Origin: a virus
Virus record (IMG/VR): IMGVR_UViG_3300044691_000850
Coordinates: 1 to 29,601 of that record
DNA: 29,601 bases
Reading direction: 5' to 3' (one strand)
Shown: in pieces, positions 14,500 to 21,987 of the stretch
Numbering within the stretch: position 1 is the stretch's first letter
Layout: every line of letters starts with the position of its first letter
The notes under the pieces: generated by a model
The model's database searches: none
What the model saw: the letters and a program-made list of their open reading frames with translations, nothing else
Told to the model about the DNA's origin: nothing
Program-made: the position numbers and the translations under genes

Positions 14500-14566
14500 T
14501 CGCGAATCCCGCCTGCACGGGCCTCATGCAGCCATCCCACATGAAAACTTTCGAAGGAGAGACCAA

Positions 14567-15094
14567 ATGACTGTCTGGACCCATATCGGCAACGTGCAGG
14601 ACTGGAGTATCACTCCGAATCCGACGGTGATCAAACACAAGAATACGCAAGGTCCGTTTAAGCGGATCGACTTGGTCGTTCCTACGCTGGTCGAAATGAC
14701 TTTCGCGACCAAATTGGATGAATGGGTCGAGGACAATATCCTGATGGCTCTACTCGGCGAGACCGCTACCGACAGCGTCGGCAGCTACATCAAGATCGGC
14801 GTTTCCGTGGTTCGTCGCCAGATGAAGTTCGTTGGTGCCAACGCCGTTGGCGCGCGATGGGAGGTCATCCTGCCGAGCGTGTTCATCAATGCCAAGGATA
14901 CAATCCAGTTCCTGGGCAGCGATGATTTTGCTCCCCTTCCACTATCCGGCGACATCTTGATCGATGCCACCCTGGGAGCCTTTGGCACCGTTCGCTCCCT
15001 GTCCGGCGCCACTGGAGATGCGCCAGTCGCGACTCCAAGCGAACTGAATGACTATCTCGGCACCGGTTCGGTCTACACCGCTCCGCTCGCGTAA
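14567..15094 (+). CDS. Major tail tube protein
   Basis: The 175-residue protein has a strong GAAGGAGAG ribosome site about six bases before the ATG, as expected for a highly expressed structural protein. It is beta-rich (VWTHIGNVQDWSITPNPTVI; RIDLVVPTLVEMTFATKLDE; VGARWEVILPSVFINAKDTI) and fits the two-sheet tube fold. The C-terminal part (SLSGATGDAPVATPSELNDY) is loop-like. It lies between the terminator and the tail chaperones, the usual place of gpV-type tube proteins. Confidence 0.7.
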   Translation: MTVWTHIGNVQDWSITPNPTVIKHKNTQGPFKRIDLVVPTLVEMTFATKLDEWVEDNILMALLGETATDSVGSYIKIGVSVVRRQMKFVGANAVGARWEVILPSVFINAKDTIQFLGSDDFAPLPLSGDILIDATLGAFGTVRSLSGATGDAPVATPSELNDYLGTGSVYTAPLA

Positions 15095-15101
15095 GTTTCT
15101 C

Positions 15102-15563
15102 ATGGACATGCAGAGTATCGCACCGGCGACAAAGACCGTTCCGCTCGGTAGCGGGACGGTGGAGATCACCGGATTATCGTTGCGCAAGCTGACAGAGTTA
15201 GTGCTGCGTTTTCCCGAATTGCTGGCGTTGGCTGCGGGTAAGATGGATCTTGCAGGATTGATGGTGTCGGCACCGGACGCCATGCTGGCAGTCTTTGCTG
15301 TCGGTTTCGCTGCTCCGGCCAAGCCGCGATTTTGGGAATTCTGGAAGCAGTTTCGCGATGAAGCGATGGTCCTCAAAACCTTTGACGAGGCTGCAACCGG
15401 TCAGCAGATCGATATCCTTACCAAGATGTTCGAAATCACCTTTGCGGGTGAGAGTGCCCGCCCTTTCCTCGCGGGCGTTCTAAAAATGATCCGCGCGCCC
15501 GAAACAAACCAAGACCCGCCAGAAACATCAGCGCCGAATACGCCGGACTCGTCGAGTTCCTGA
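15102..15563 (+). CDS. Tail assembly chaperone, gpG-like (short product)
   Basis: The 153-residue protein contains VEITGLSLRKLTELVLRFPE and a helical core (FWEFWKQFRDEAMVLKTFDE). It ends in a Pro/Ser-rich tail. It precedes the tape measure and is followed by a short overlapping frame, as in lambda G and T. Such chaperones coat the tape measure during tail assembly and are not in the virion. The start is uncertain: ATG 15102 and 15108 both lack a clear ribosome site, and ATG 15048 would overlap the tube gene by 47 bases. Confidence 0.7.
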   Translation: MDMQSIAPATKTVPLGSGTVEITGLSLRKLTELVLRFPELLALAAGKMDLAGLMVSAPDAMLAVFAVGFAAPAKPRFWEFWKQFRDEAMVLKTFDEAATGQQIDILTKMFEITFAGESARPFLAGVLKMIRAPETNQDPPETSAPNTPDSSSS

Positions 15564-15733
15564 TCCATTGCGGGCATTCGGCCGAAGACATCTGGAGCTA
15601 CACGCCAAAGCAGGCGTCCGCCTTCGCCCGGATGGCGCAGAAACGGCTGAAGCGCGATTTCTCGCTCGCCGTACTCGTCGCGCGCGGCAAGGGCGACGAG
15701 GTCAAGAAGACCTTTGATGATTGGGACCGGTAA
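15102..15733 (+). CDS. Tail assembly chaperone, GT-like -1 frameshift product
   Basis: The -1 frame opens at 15452 and runs to a TAA at 15731-15733. It encodes a clear protein (SAEYAGLVEFLIHCGHSAED, then KQASAFARMAQKRLKRDFSL) but has no ATG, GTG or TTG before 15632. A backward slip on the A5 run at 15482-15486 would fuse 128 codons of the short product to 82 further residues, about 210 in total (join 15102-15485 and 15485-15733). This is the lambda G/GT logic, in which the longer form bridges chaperone and tube protein. The next gene's ATG touches the TAA. Confidence 0.65.
15480..15488 (+). promoter_or_regulatory. Probable -1 ribosomal frameshift site
   Basis: In the zero frame the codons are CTA AAA ATG. 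The five A residues allow the Lys tRNA on AAA to re-pair one base back. The heptamer is not a canonical XXXYYYZ, so slippage is inferred from the overlap of the two frames. No obvious strong downstream stem was found by eye. Confidence 0.5.
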
Positions 15734-16372
15734 ATGGCTCTGCGCTACGATATCATCGGCGATTATCCGAAGATGATGAAGGCGGAAAAGGCCCGTCTTG
15801 CCAAGGCTGCAACCGCAACGATGCGCGGCGTGCAGGATATCATCAAGCGGGACGGCCGCGCGGCGATTGGTGCTGGCGGGTTTTCGTCGCGGTTCCAGAA
15901 TGCGTTCCGGGTCAATCTCTATCCGTCATCGGGAGATGCGCTTAATCCGGTGGTGTTCGCCTATCACAAGGTGCCATGGGCTGGGCAGTTCGAGGATCCG
16001 CAGCCGGTTTCCGGGCATCCCCTGCTGTGGTTGCCGATTGACGCAAACCTTCCCTTGCAGGCGCGCGGTAAGCGCTGGACGCCGAAGGATTTCACCAACC
16101 AGATCGGGCCGCTGCGCAGCGGCAAGCGCGGTTCTAAGCCGCTTCTGTTCGGCCAGGTACGCGTCGGGAAATCCGGCGGCGTGCTGGCGCTGCCATCGAA
16201 GCGCGGCAATCGCCACTTTTCGAAGCAAGACAAGGAGTGGCGTCCGGTGTTTGTCGGCGTCTCGTCCGTGACCGACCCGAAGCGGTTCGATATTTCGGCT
16301 GTCGTGGCGAAGGCTGACGGACAGATTGATGCGCTCTACGCCAAGGCGTGGGAGGAATCCGACCGTGGCTGA
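15734..16372 (+). CDS. DUF6441-like phage tail-region protein
   Basis: The 212-residue product starts immediately after the chaperone stop (TAAATG). An N-terminal amphipathic helix (MKAEKARLAKAATATMRGVQ) precedes a basic beta region including FRVNLYPSSGDALNPVVF and 'FEDPQPVSGHPLLWLPIDAN'. This order resembles the DUF6441 proteins found next to tape-measure genes in alphaproteobacterial phages. The overall shape is like tail-completion or connector-associated proteins, but its role is not established. The stop overlaps the GTG start of the tape measure. Confidence 0.65.
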   Translation: MALRYDIIGDYPKMMKAEKARLAKAATATMRGVQDIIKRDGRAAIGAGGFSSRFQNAFRVNLYPSSGDALNPVVFAYHKVPWAGQFEDPQPVSGHPLLWLPIDANLPLQARGKRWTPKDFTNQIGPLRSGKRGSKPLLFGQVRVGKSGGVLALPSKRGNRHFSKQDKEWRPVFVGVSSVTDPKRFDISAVVAKADGQIDALYAKAWEESDRG

Positions 16373-18656
16373 TAACAAGATCGTCCATCGCGTCTCGCTC
16401 GAGGGTGCGGACAAGGTCGCCAAGCAGCTGGAATCGATCGGGCTCGAGGGCGACAAATCCTTCAAGAAGGTCAAGCAGGCCGCGGAAGAATCCGCGTCTG
16501 GCATCCGGCGCGCCGGTGAATCATTTGGCGGCCTTGGTGGCAAGACGGAGCAAAGCAAGATTGCCGCGGAGCGTCTGCGTGAGGTGCTGCATACCCTGCA
16601 TCCCATTCTGGAGCAGGCCGGTCTCGGGCTTGGCAATCTCGGCGCCCTCGCGCGCGTCGCCGGCGCCGGTTTCGTGGCATTTGGCGCCGCCATCGTCGGC
16701 TCGGCGATCGTCGGGCTGGCGAAGCTCGCGGACCAGGCCGCGACGACCAAGAAAAAGCTGACCGATCTCGGCGCCGGATCCGGCGCGTTCAAGGGGATCG
16801 AGGAAGATGCCAAAAAGCTCGGAACCGATCCCGACAAACTGACCGGCGGCCTGCAGGAGCTGCTGCGGCTGCGCAATGAACTGAACAATAACGGACACGT
16901 CATCCATCCAACCCGGTTCGAAGGACCAGACGGCAAGCTGACCAGCGAGCCGCCCCCCGGCAGCGCATCCTCTCAGCAGTTCGGAAATCTCAGCGACGAA
17001 AAGTTGCGCGCCGCCAACCGGTCGCTGACATCGTTGTTGGAGGCCGGCAAGGCCGAAGACCCAGCCGCCGCGCGCGACGCTTTGCTGTCCTCGCTGCGGA
17101 AGTCAAAAGGGCTGACCTCGGAAGCGCTGCAGGGGCTTTCCGAGCAGTCCTATGGCGCCGCTGACAAGCTTTCGCAGTCGCTGCCGCAGCACTTTGGCAA
17201 CCAGCAGGACGCACAGCGTTTTCTGCAAAATGGCGGCAAGATTTCGCCAGAGGATGTGATCCATGGCCTGGGCAACGTCGAGCCGGATGCGGTAAAGGCT
17301 GCCGAGTCCTCCCGCAGCGTCTCGCAGGCATTCGAGGATCTTGGCGCTAGCGCTAAGCGGCTCACTGAAGAATTTACAGGAGCTGGCGCAGGTCTGGCGC
17401 AGAAGATCGACGGTGTCGCGCGCGCGATCGATGGGGTGACGGATCACTACGAGAAGTTTTTGCACCCAAAAGAGTATGAGCCCGGCGGCAGCAAATTTAC
17501 AGGACCTGTACGGCCAGAGGATATTGCGCCGAAATCCCAATCGTCCGAGAGCCTGAAGGATGTCTTCACCGGCGATCATGGTGACTTTATCGGCCGGCTG
17601 GTCGGATATCTCCGCAGCAGCGGCGCGACTGGCTTCAAAGGCGGTAATCCGTTCGGCGAGGCCATGACCTTTCTCAAGAAGGCGGCCACAGATCCGGGCA
17701 CTGTCGGTCAGGAAGATGCAAAGCCGGAGAGCGATCACCCGGCCGAAGTCCCTGAGGTTGCCAAGCCGACCGCCGAGGATCAAAGACGCCTATCGATCGA
17801 GGAAGGCTCGACGCTGTTCGGCGGCAAGAGCGATGCCTTCCATCCAATCGGTGGCGAGGCGCCCCGGCCTTACGACTTCTCGAAAGACCCGAACTATTCG
17901 CCGGTCACCAACGGCCCACGCAGCGAGGCTGGCGATCTGCAACAGGTCGCTAGCCTTGGCGACACAGCAAAACAGGTTTTTGAATCCTTCCTCGGGGCAG
18001 TGACCAAGCAGCCCGACCTCAAGCAGGATGGTCCGGCCGTCGGCGGCGGGATCCGCGGCGAAGGGGAACAAAGCCCGGACGACGCCACCAAGGCGGTCGC
18101 CGATCTCGGCTCCGCGGCGGATAGCGCCGGCAGCGGCCTGGCGTCGCTGGCACAGGCGGTGGCCGATGCGGTCGGTCGGCTGCAGTCCTCGGATAGCGGC
18201 ACTACGGCTCACGCTGCGCGCGGCGGTCTCATTCGGCACTTCGATGGCGGCGGCCATGTCAGCGGCCCCGGGACGTCGACCTCGGACTCGATTCCGGCGA
18301 TGCTGAGCGATGGGGAGTTTGTCCTCAATAAAAAGGCCGTGGATCGCGTTGGCGTCGCCAAGCTGCACGCCGCCAATGCGATGGGGCTCGCCAATGGCGG
18401 CCTGATCGATATCCCGCATCTCGCGCTAGGCGGCCTGCCAGACCTCTCGGCGCCGGCGCTGAGCGATTTCGGCGCATCGGGCGGCGGTGGGATGGACCTG
18501 TCGCATTACGGCACCGTCGATCTCCGGACCGACCATGGCGACCATCGCGTGATCACGCATGAGGACACGCTGCGCCACATGAATACCGCAGCGATCGAAG
18601 CTAAGACGTTCTCGGCCGGCAAGAAGCCCGGCTGGCACGGGGGCGCGTCGCGGTGA
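16365..18656 (+). CDS. Tail tape measure protein
   Basis: The 763-residue product starts at a GTG with GGAGG nine bases upstream. A charged helical N-terminus (LEGADKVAKQLESIGLEGDK) is followed by a hydrophobic stretch at about 87-120 (LARVAGAGFVAFGAAIVGSA) that could insert in the host membrane. A long helical, polar middle follows. Near residues 619-680 is the signature 'GGGHVSGPGTSTSDSIPAML' then 'SDGEFVLNKKAVDRVG', typical of phage tape-measure C-termini. It sets tail length and is threaded through the tube; it is a little shorter than lambda gpH (853). Position after the chaperones agrees. Confidence 0.88.
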   Translation: MADNKIVHRVSLEGADKVAKQLESIGLEGDKSFKKVKQAAEESASGIRRAGESFGGLGGKTEQSKIAAERLREVLHTLHPILEQAGLGLGNLGALARVAGAGFVAFGAAIVGSAIVGLAKLADQAATTKKKLTDLGAGSGAFKGIEEDAKKLGTDPDKLTGGLQELLRLRNELNNNGHVIHPTRFEGPDGKLTSEPPPGSASSQQFGNLSDEKLRAANRSLTSLLEAGKAEDPAAARDALLSSLRKSKGLTSEALQGLSEQSYGAADKLSQSLPQHFGNQQDAQRFLQNGGKISPEDVIHGLGNVEPDAVKAAESSRSVSQAFEDLGASAKRLTEEFTGAGAGLAQKIDGVARAIDGVTDHYEKFLHPKEYEPGGSKFTGPVRPEDIAPKSQSSESLKDVFTGDHGDFIGRLVGYLRSSGATGFKGGNPFGEAMTFLKKAATDPGTVGQEDAKPESDHPAEVPEVAKPTAEDQRRLSIEEGSTLFGGKSDAFHPIGGEAPRPYDFSKDPNYSPVTNGPRSEAGDLQQVASLGDTAKQVFESFLGAVTKQPDLKQDGPAVGGGIRGEGEQSPDDATKAVADLGSAADSAGSGLASLAQAVADAVGRLQSSDSGTTAHAARGGLIRHFDGGGHVSGPGTSTSDSIPAMLSDGEFVLNKKAVDRVGVAKLHAANAMGLANGGLIDIPHLALGGLPDLSAPALSDFGASGGGGMDLSHYGTVDLRTDHGDHRVITHEDTLRHMNTAAIEAKTFSAGKKPGWHGGASR

Positions 18657-19111
18657 CGAACATTCTCGACACAAAGGGCTCGATTCTGGCGATCGCGGAT
18701 GCCGGCGACAACGACCTGTTGCCGTTCTATTCGGCGCGCGAACTGACCCAGACCATGACGCCGATCGGGGCGTCAAAGTCGCAGCGCCGCACCATCAACG
18801 GGCAATTGGTCGACCTGTCGCAGCCAAAATTTCGCAAATATGCCTCGCAGATCAGCGCCCGCACCGTGCGGCCGCCGGCGATCGACAAGGTGTTTCCCGG
18901 TGCGCAGCTCGTGATCGATTGCGCCTATCTGCTGTCCTACGCCACGGCAGGCGGCAGTCCATCGCGGACAGTGGTGTCCGGCAGCTCGTTCACCGAGAAT
19001 GGTTGGACGTTCTACCGGCCGCAGATCGTCTTTCTGGTGACGGGTTTGAGCGTCGGTTTTGCCGAATGGGAAGCCGACAACGACTGGTCGATCAGCCTTG
19101 AGGAAGTCTGA
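18653..19111 (+). CDS. Minor tail protein upstream of hub (152 aa)
   Basis: The GTG overlaps the tape-measure stop (GTGA). The protein is beta-rich: SILAIADAGDNDLLPFYSAR, then LTQTMTPIGASKSQRRTING and a C-terminal pattern 'WTFYRPQIVFLVTGLSVGF' ending 'WSISLEEV'. The Arg-Arg-x-Ile-Asn-Gly and 'DLSQPKFRKYAS' parts read like a conserved tail-tip protein of Rhizobiales phages. It may join the tube to the hub. No named family is recognised. It abuts the next GTG without a gap. Confidence 0.6.
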   Translation: MTNILDTKGSILAIADAGDNDLLPFYSARELTQTMTPIGASKSQRRTINGQLVDLSQPKFRKYASQISARTVRPPAIDKVFPGAQLVIDCAYLLSYATAGGSPSRTVVSGSSFTENGWTFYRPQIVFLVTGLSVGFAEWEADNDWSISLEEV

Positions 19112-21766
19112 GTGACGATCGCGGCTGGCCCGTTCTATTTCGCGTGGGTCGACGCCGGCGCGGCGTTCGATCCTGCCGTCCACAATGTCATGGACGAATA
19201 CGTCTTCTCGCTGCGTCGGATCCTGACCGAGGGCGATAAGCCAAAGCTCGAGGTTGAGATCCGTAACCCGCATATCGGCATCCTCAACCCGAGCCGGAAA
19301 ACATGGATCTGGCTGTCGTGGGACACCGGAACGACCGCTGGCATCGTTCCGCTGTTCAATGGTCGGGTGGTGGCGACACCGGCCGGTATCTTTTCGGAAG
19401 TGATTAAGCTGCAGTTTGTGTCGTGGCCGGTGGACTATTTCAAGCAGCAACAGAACGTTGCCGAAGGGCTGAAGGTTACCGGATTTTACGACAAGGTTTT
19501 CCTCGATGTCGGCAAGCGCGACGATCCGGACTCCATCCTGGAGGCAAATTCAGCGCTCTGGCATGTCGATCCGATCACGCTAGTTGTCAGCGTCAGCGAC
19601 ATCCTGACCGGCGAGGACGGCAACGAGGACCTGCCCGCCGACGATATTTTCTATGACGGTTTCGACATGCATCTGAAGGAGGCTCCGCTAACTGCGGTGC
19701 TGATCGATGCAACGGTAAGCTGGACCCAGACCGCGCGCGGCTTCGTCGACATGGGCAACCGGGTGATCCAGTCCTATGGCGGCGACGGCATTATCTCGGA
19801 CTGGCCAAAGCCGCTGCAGTCGCTCGACGGTGGCTGGTCGGTGCAGTATTCGATCGCGGTTGACGTCTTCGGCATCATTTCGGCGCTGACGGGAAGCAGC
19901 AGCTATAGCTGGACCAATCAAGAGAAGCAGCATGAGGATGGCGATTCACTCAGTCTCAGCATTTCGACGACGGTCCCGCAACTCGTCGGGCCTTATCTCT
20001 CCTACGTCCTGACCGCAAAAATACAGCCGGGCCAGATCGATCCATTCGCCGTCGATGGCGATGGCGATCCATCGCCGCTCAATGTTCCGGCCAGCGCGGA
20101 TATCGCACTGGTCTATTGCCCGCTGTGGCAGGTCAACACGTCGCTGGTGCTGCGCTACGACGCCGCGCGCCAGCGCACCGAGCGGGTGCTGATCATGCTG
20201 CAGGCCGACCTGCAGGCCATCATCAACGATGCGCTGGTAACGCAGAATTCGGAGACGATTACAAAGCAGGGCGCCGATGTCGGCATTCCGATCATCGACC
20301 TATTAAACTGGACCACGGTCTCCGGTGCCGACGTCGCCGTCGACCAGATCATCTTCCCAGATGATCCACTGCTGCCAGGCGGGCGCAGCGTGCAGATATG
20401 CACCACGGCCGGCCATGCCGGCACCAGTGAGCCGGCTTTCAGCGATATTCCAGGCGATCCAACCACTGACGGCACAGCCGTATGGTCCTCGCTCGGCACG
20501 GCGACCCCGACCGAGAATGCTCCGGACTGGACGCCGGTCAGCCACGTTCCGGCCGGCGAGGTCATCCTGCCTCGGCTGCCGCTGTGGACCACATGGAAGG
20601 TGACGCTGCAGCCCGGGCTGGCGCAGTTTCCGCAAGTCGGTGTTGGCATCTCGCTCTACCAGATCGTGCAGGGGTCAAACGGTTACTTCTTCACCGCGAC
20701 GCTCGACGGCACCACCGACATCAAGGAGCCGGCGTGGCCGACCTCGTATGGCGCCACCATCGTCGACGGCAGCGTGACATGGACCTGCCTCGGCAACATC
20801 CTGCCGGACGGCAAGACCTATTTCCTCGCCAAGAGCGGCGGCACCACCGGCGCGCTCGGCATGATCCCGCCGTTCGGGTCGAACACCGCGCTGCACGCGC
20901 AGACCTCCGACAACGGTATCGTCTGGGTGTCCATCGGGTCCGGCGATATCCCGGCCGGTGGTACCCCCGGCAACGTCTGGTCGCGGTCGTATTTCCCGTC
21001 GGAACGGGGGCAAAAGAGCCTGCAATACCTGATCGCAATTGGCCGGGCGCATATGCTGATGCGGTCGAGGGCGGTCGAAATCGTCGCTGACTGCGCGTTC
21101 GAGCGCGGCATATCGCTGTCCTGCCGCAAGACCGCGACGCTTCACGATACAAGAAGAATTCCCGGCGGCGTGGCGCTGGGCAAGATCACCCAGGCCGAGC
21201 TCAGCGTGAACGGCGACAGCGGCGAGGCGATCTGCCATTTCACGGTCAGCTGCGCGATCGGCTACGGCGGCGCGGTCGAGGAAGTCGCTGGCGAGCCCGT
21301 CTATATCGATACCGATTATATCGACGACGACTACCAGCAGTTCACGGGGCAGACGATCGTCCTATCAACACTGACGGACGTCGGCTATTCGCCGCCGATC
21401 GCGGCGCCGGATGATGACGGGCTGGTATTCCCGCTCGATAAGGATCAGATCGTCGTCACCGAAGGGATCAAAGGTTCGCTGGAAGATCAGCGCCGCGCCA
21501 TCATGAGCTCGTTTGCTTCGATGGCGAAGGCGGCGCAAACCGCCCAGATTCCGGTGACGGCGATTTCGCAGTCGATCATCAATCAGAAAATCGAGATCCT
21601 TGCCAACGCGAACTCGATCTCCCGCGCGCTGCAACGGAACCCGATCTATTACGATGCCCAGATCAAACCGGTGAGTTCCGGGCCGTTCTTTGACGTCTAC
21701 AAGATCGATACGACGAAATTGCAGGCACCGCAGGGCATCAATCTGGAGGCGGCGAGCACACCATGA
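19112..21766 (+). CDS. Tail tip / hub protein with inserted SEP/WP repeats
   Basis: The 884-residue protein is the largest in the window. Its N-terminal 250 residues (EYVFSLRRILTEGDKPKLEV; RNPHIGILNPSRKTWIWLSW; GRVVATPAGIFSEVIKL) look like a hub domain. In the middle are three related units of about 30-35 residues at 433-462, 531-561 and 575-609. They follow the pattern EPAWPTSYGATIVDGSVTW, a motif common in phage host-contact proteins. The C-terminus is helical (SLEDQRRAIMSSFASMAKAA). It starts with a GTG directly after the upstream stop and ends in an ATGA overlap. It probably forms the tail tip; the receptor is unknown. Confidence 0.7.
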   Translation: MTIAAGPFYFAWVDAGAAFDPAVHNVMDEYVFSLRRILTEGDKPKLEVEIRNPHIGILNPSRKTWIWLSWDTGTTAGIVPLFNGRVVATPAGIFSEVIKLQFVSWPVDYFKQQQNVAEGLKVTGFYDKVFLDVGKRDDPDSILEANSALWHVDPITLVVSVSDILTGEDGNEDLPADDIFYDGFDMHLKEAPLTAVLIDATVSWTQTARGFVDMGNRVIQSYGGDGIISDWPKPLQSLDGGWSVQYSIAVDVFGIISALTGSSSYSWTNQEKQHEDGDSLSLSISTTVPQLVGPYLSYVLTAKIQPGQIDPFAVDGDGDPSPLNVPASADIALVYCPLWQVNTSLVLRYDAARQRTERVLIMLQADLQAIINDALVTQNSETITKQGADVGIPIIDLLNWTTVSGADVAVDQIIFPDDPLLPGGRSVQICTTAGHAGTSEPAFSDIPGDPTTDGTAVWSSLGTATPTENAPDWTPVSHVPAGEVILPRLPLWTTWKVTLQPGLAQFPQVGVGISLYQIVQGSNGYFFTATLDGTTDIKEPAWPTSYGATIVDGSVTWTCLGNILPDGKTYFLAKSGGTTGALGMIPPFGSNTALHAQTSDNGIVWVSIGSGDIPAGGTPGNVWSRSYFPSERGQKSLQYLIAIGRAHMLMRSRAVEIVADCAFERGISLSCRKTATLHDTRRIPGGVALGKITQAELSVNGDSGEAICHFTVSCAIGYGGAVEEVAGEPVYIDTDYIDDDYQQFTGQTIVLSTLTDVGYSPPIAAPDDDGLVFPLDKDQIVVTEGIKGSLEDQRRAIMSSFASMAKAAQTAQIPVTAISQSIINQKIEILANANSISRALQRNPIYYDAQIKPVSSGPFFDVYKIDTTKLQAPQGINLEAASTP

Positions 21767-21984
21767 CCTTAGAGACCATCATCCGTCCGTTCCAGACCAA
21801 CGACGTGTCGCCGCCGCGGCAGTATTTCAATGCGGGGCAGGTTGGGGTTCCGAATGTCCGGCTTCAATTCGGCCGCAGTGGGCAGGGCAAGACCTTCACC
21901 GGCAGCTATGCGTCGCGGCAGTCGAACTACATGACGCAATACGACAACGAAAAGTCGGACGCGACCTTCGGGACGGCCTTCTGA
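21763..21984 (+). CDS. Small tail-tip protein (73 aa)
   Basis: The ATG overlaps the hub stop (ATGA). The protein has a compact beta-rich look: TIIRPFQTNDVSPPRQYFN, then VPNVRLQFGRSGQGKTFTGS and YMTQYDNEKSDATFGTAF. Similar small proteins appear to sit between hub and fibre genes in related phages. The GRSGQGKT run resembles a P-loop but is too short and out of context to claim ATP binding. Function is unknown. Confidence 0.55.
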   Translation: MTLETIIRPFQTNDVSPPRQYFNAGQVGVPNVRLQFGRSGQGKTFTGSYASRQSNYMTQYDNEKSDATFGTAF

Positions 21985-21987
21985 TCC

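Noticed and set aside
15926-16936. A 336-codon open frame on the - strand
   Set aside because: It lies opposite the DUF6441-like and tape-measure genes, has low-complexity Ser/Pro/Arg content and shows no domain pattern.
21877-21897. P-loop-like GRSGQGKT in the small tail-tip protein
   Set aside because: The 73-residue protein is too small for a P-loop NTPase and lacks a Walker B segment; the match is probably chance.
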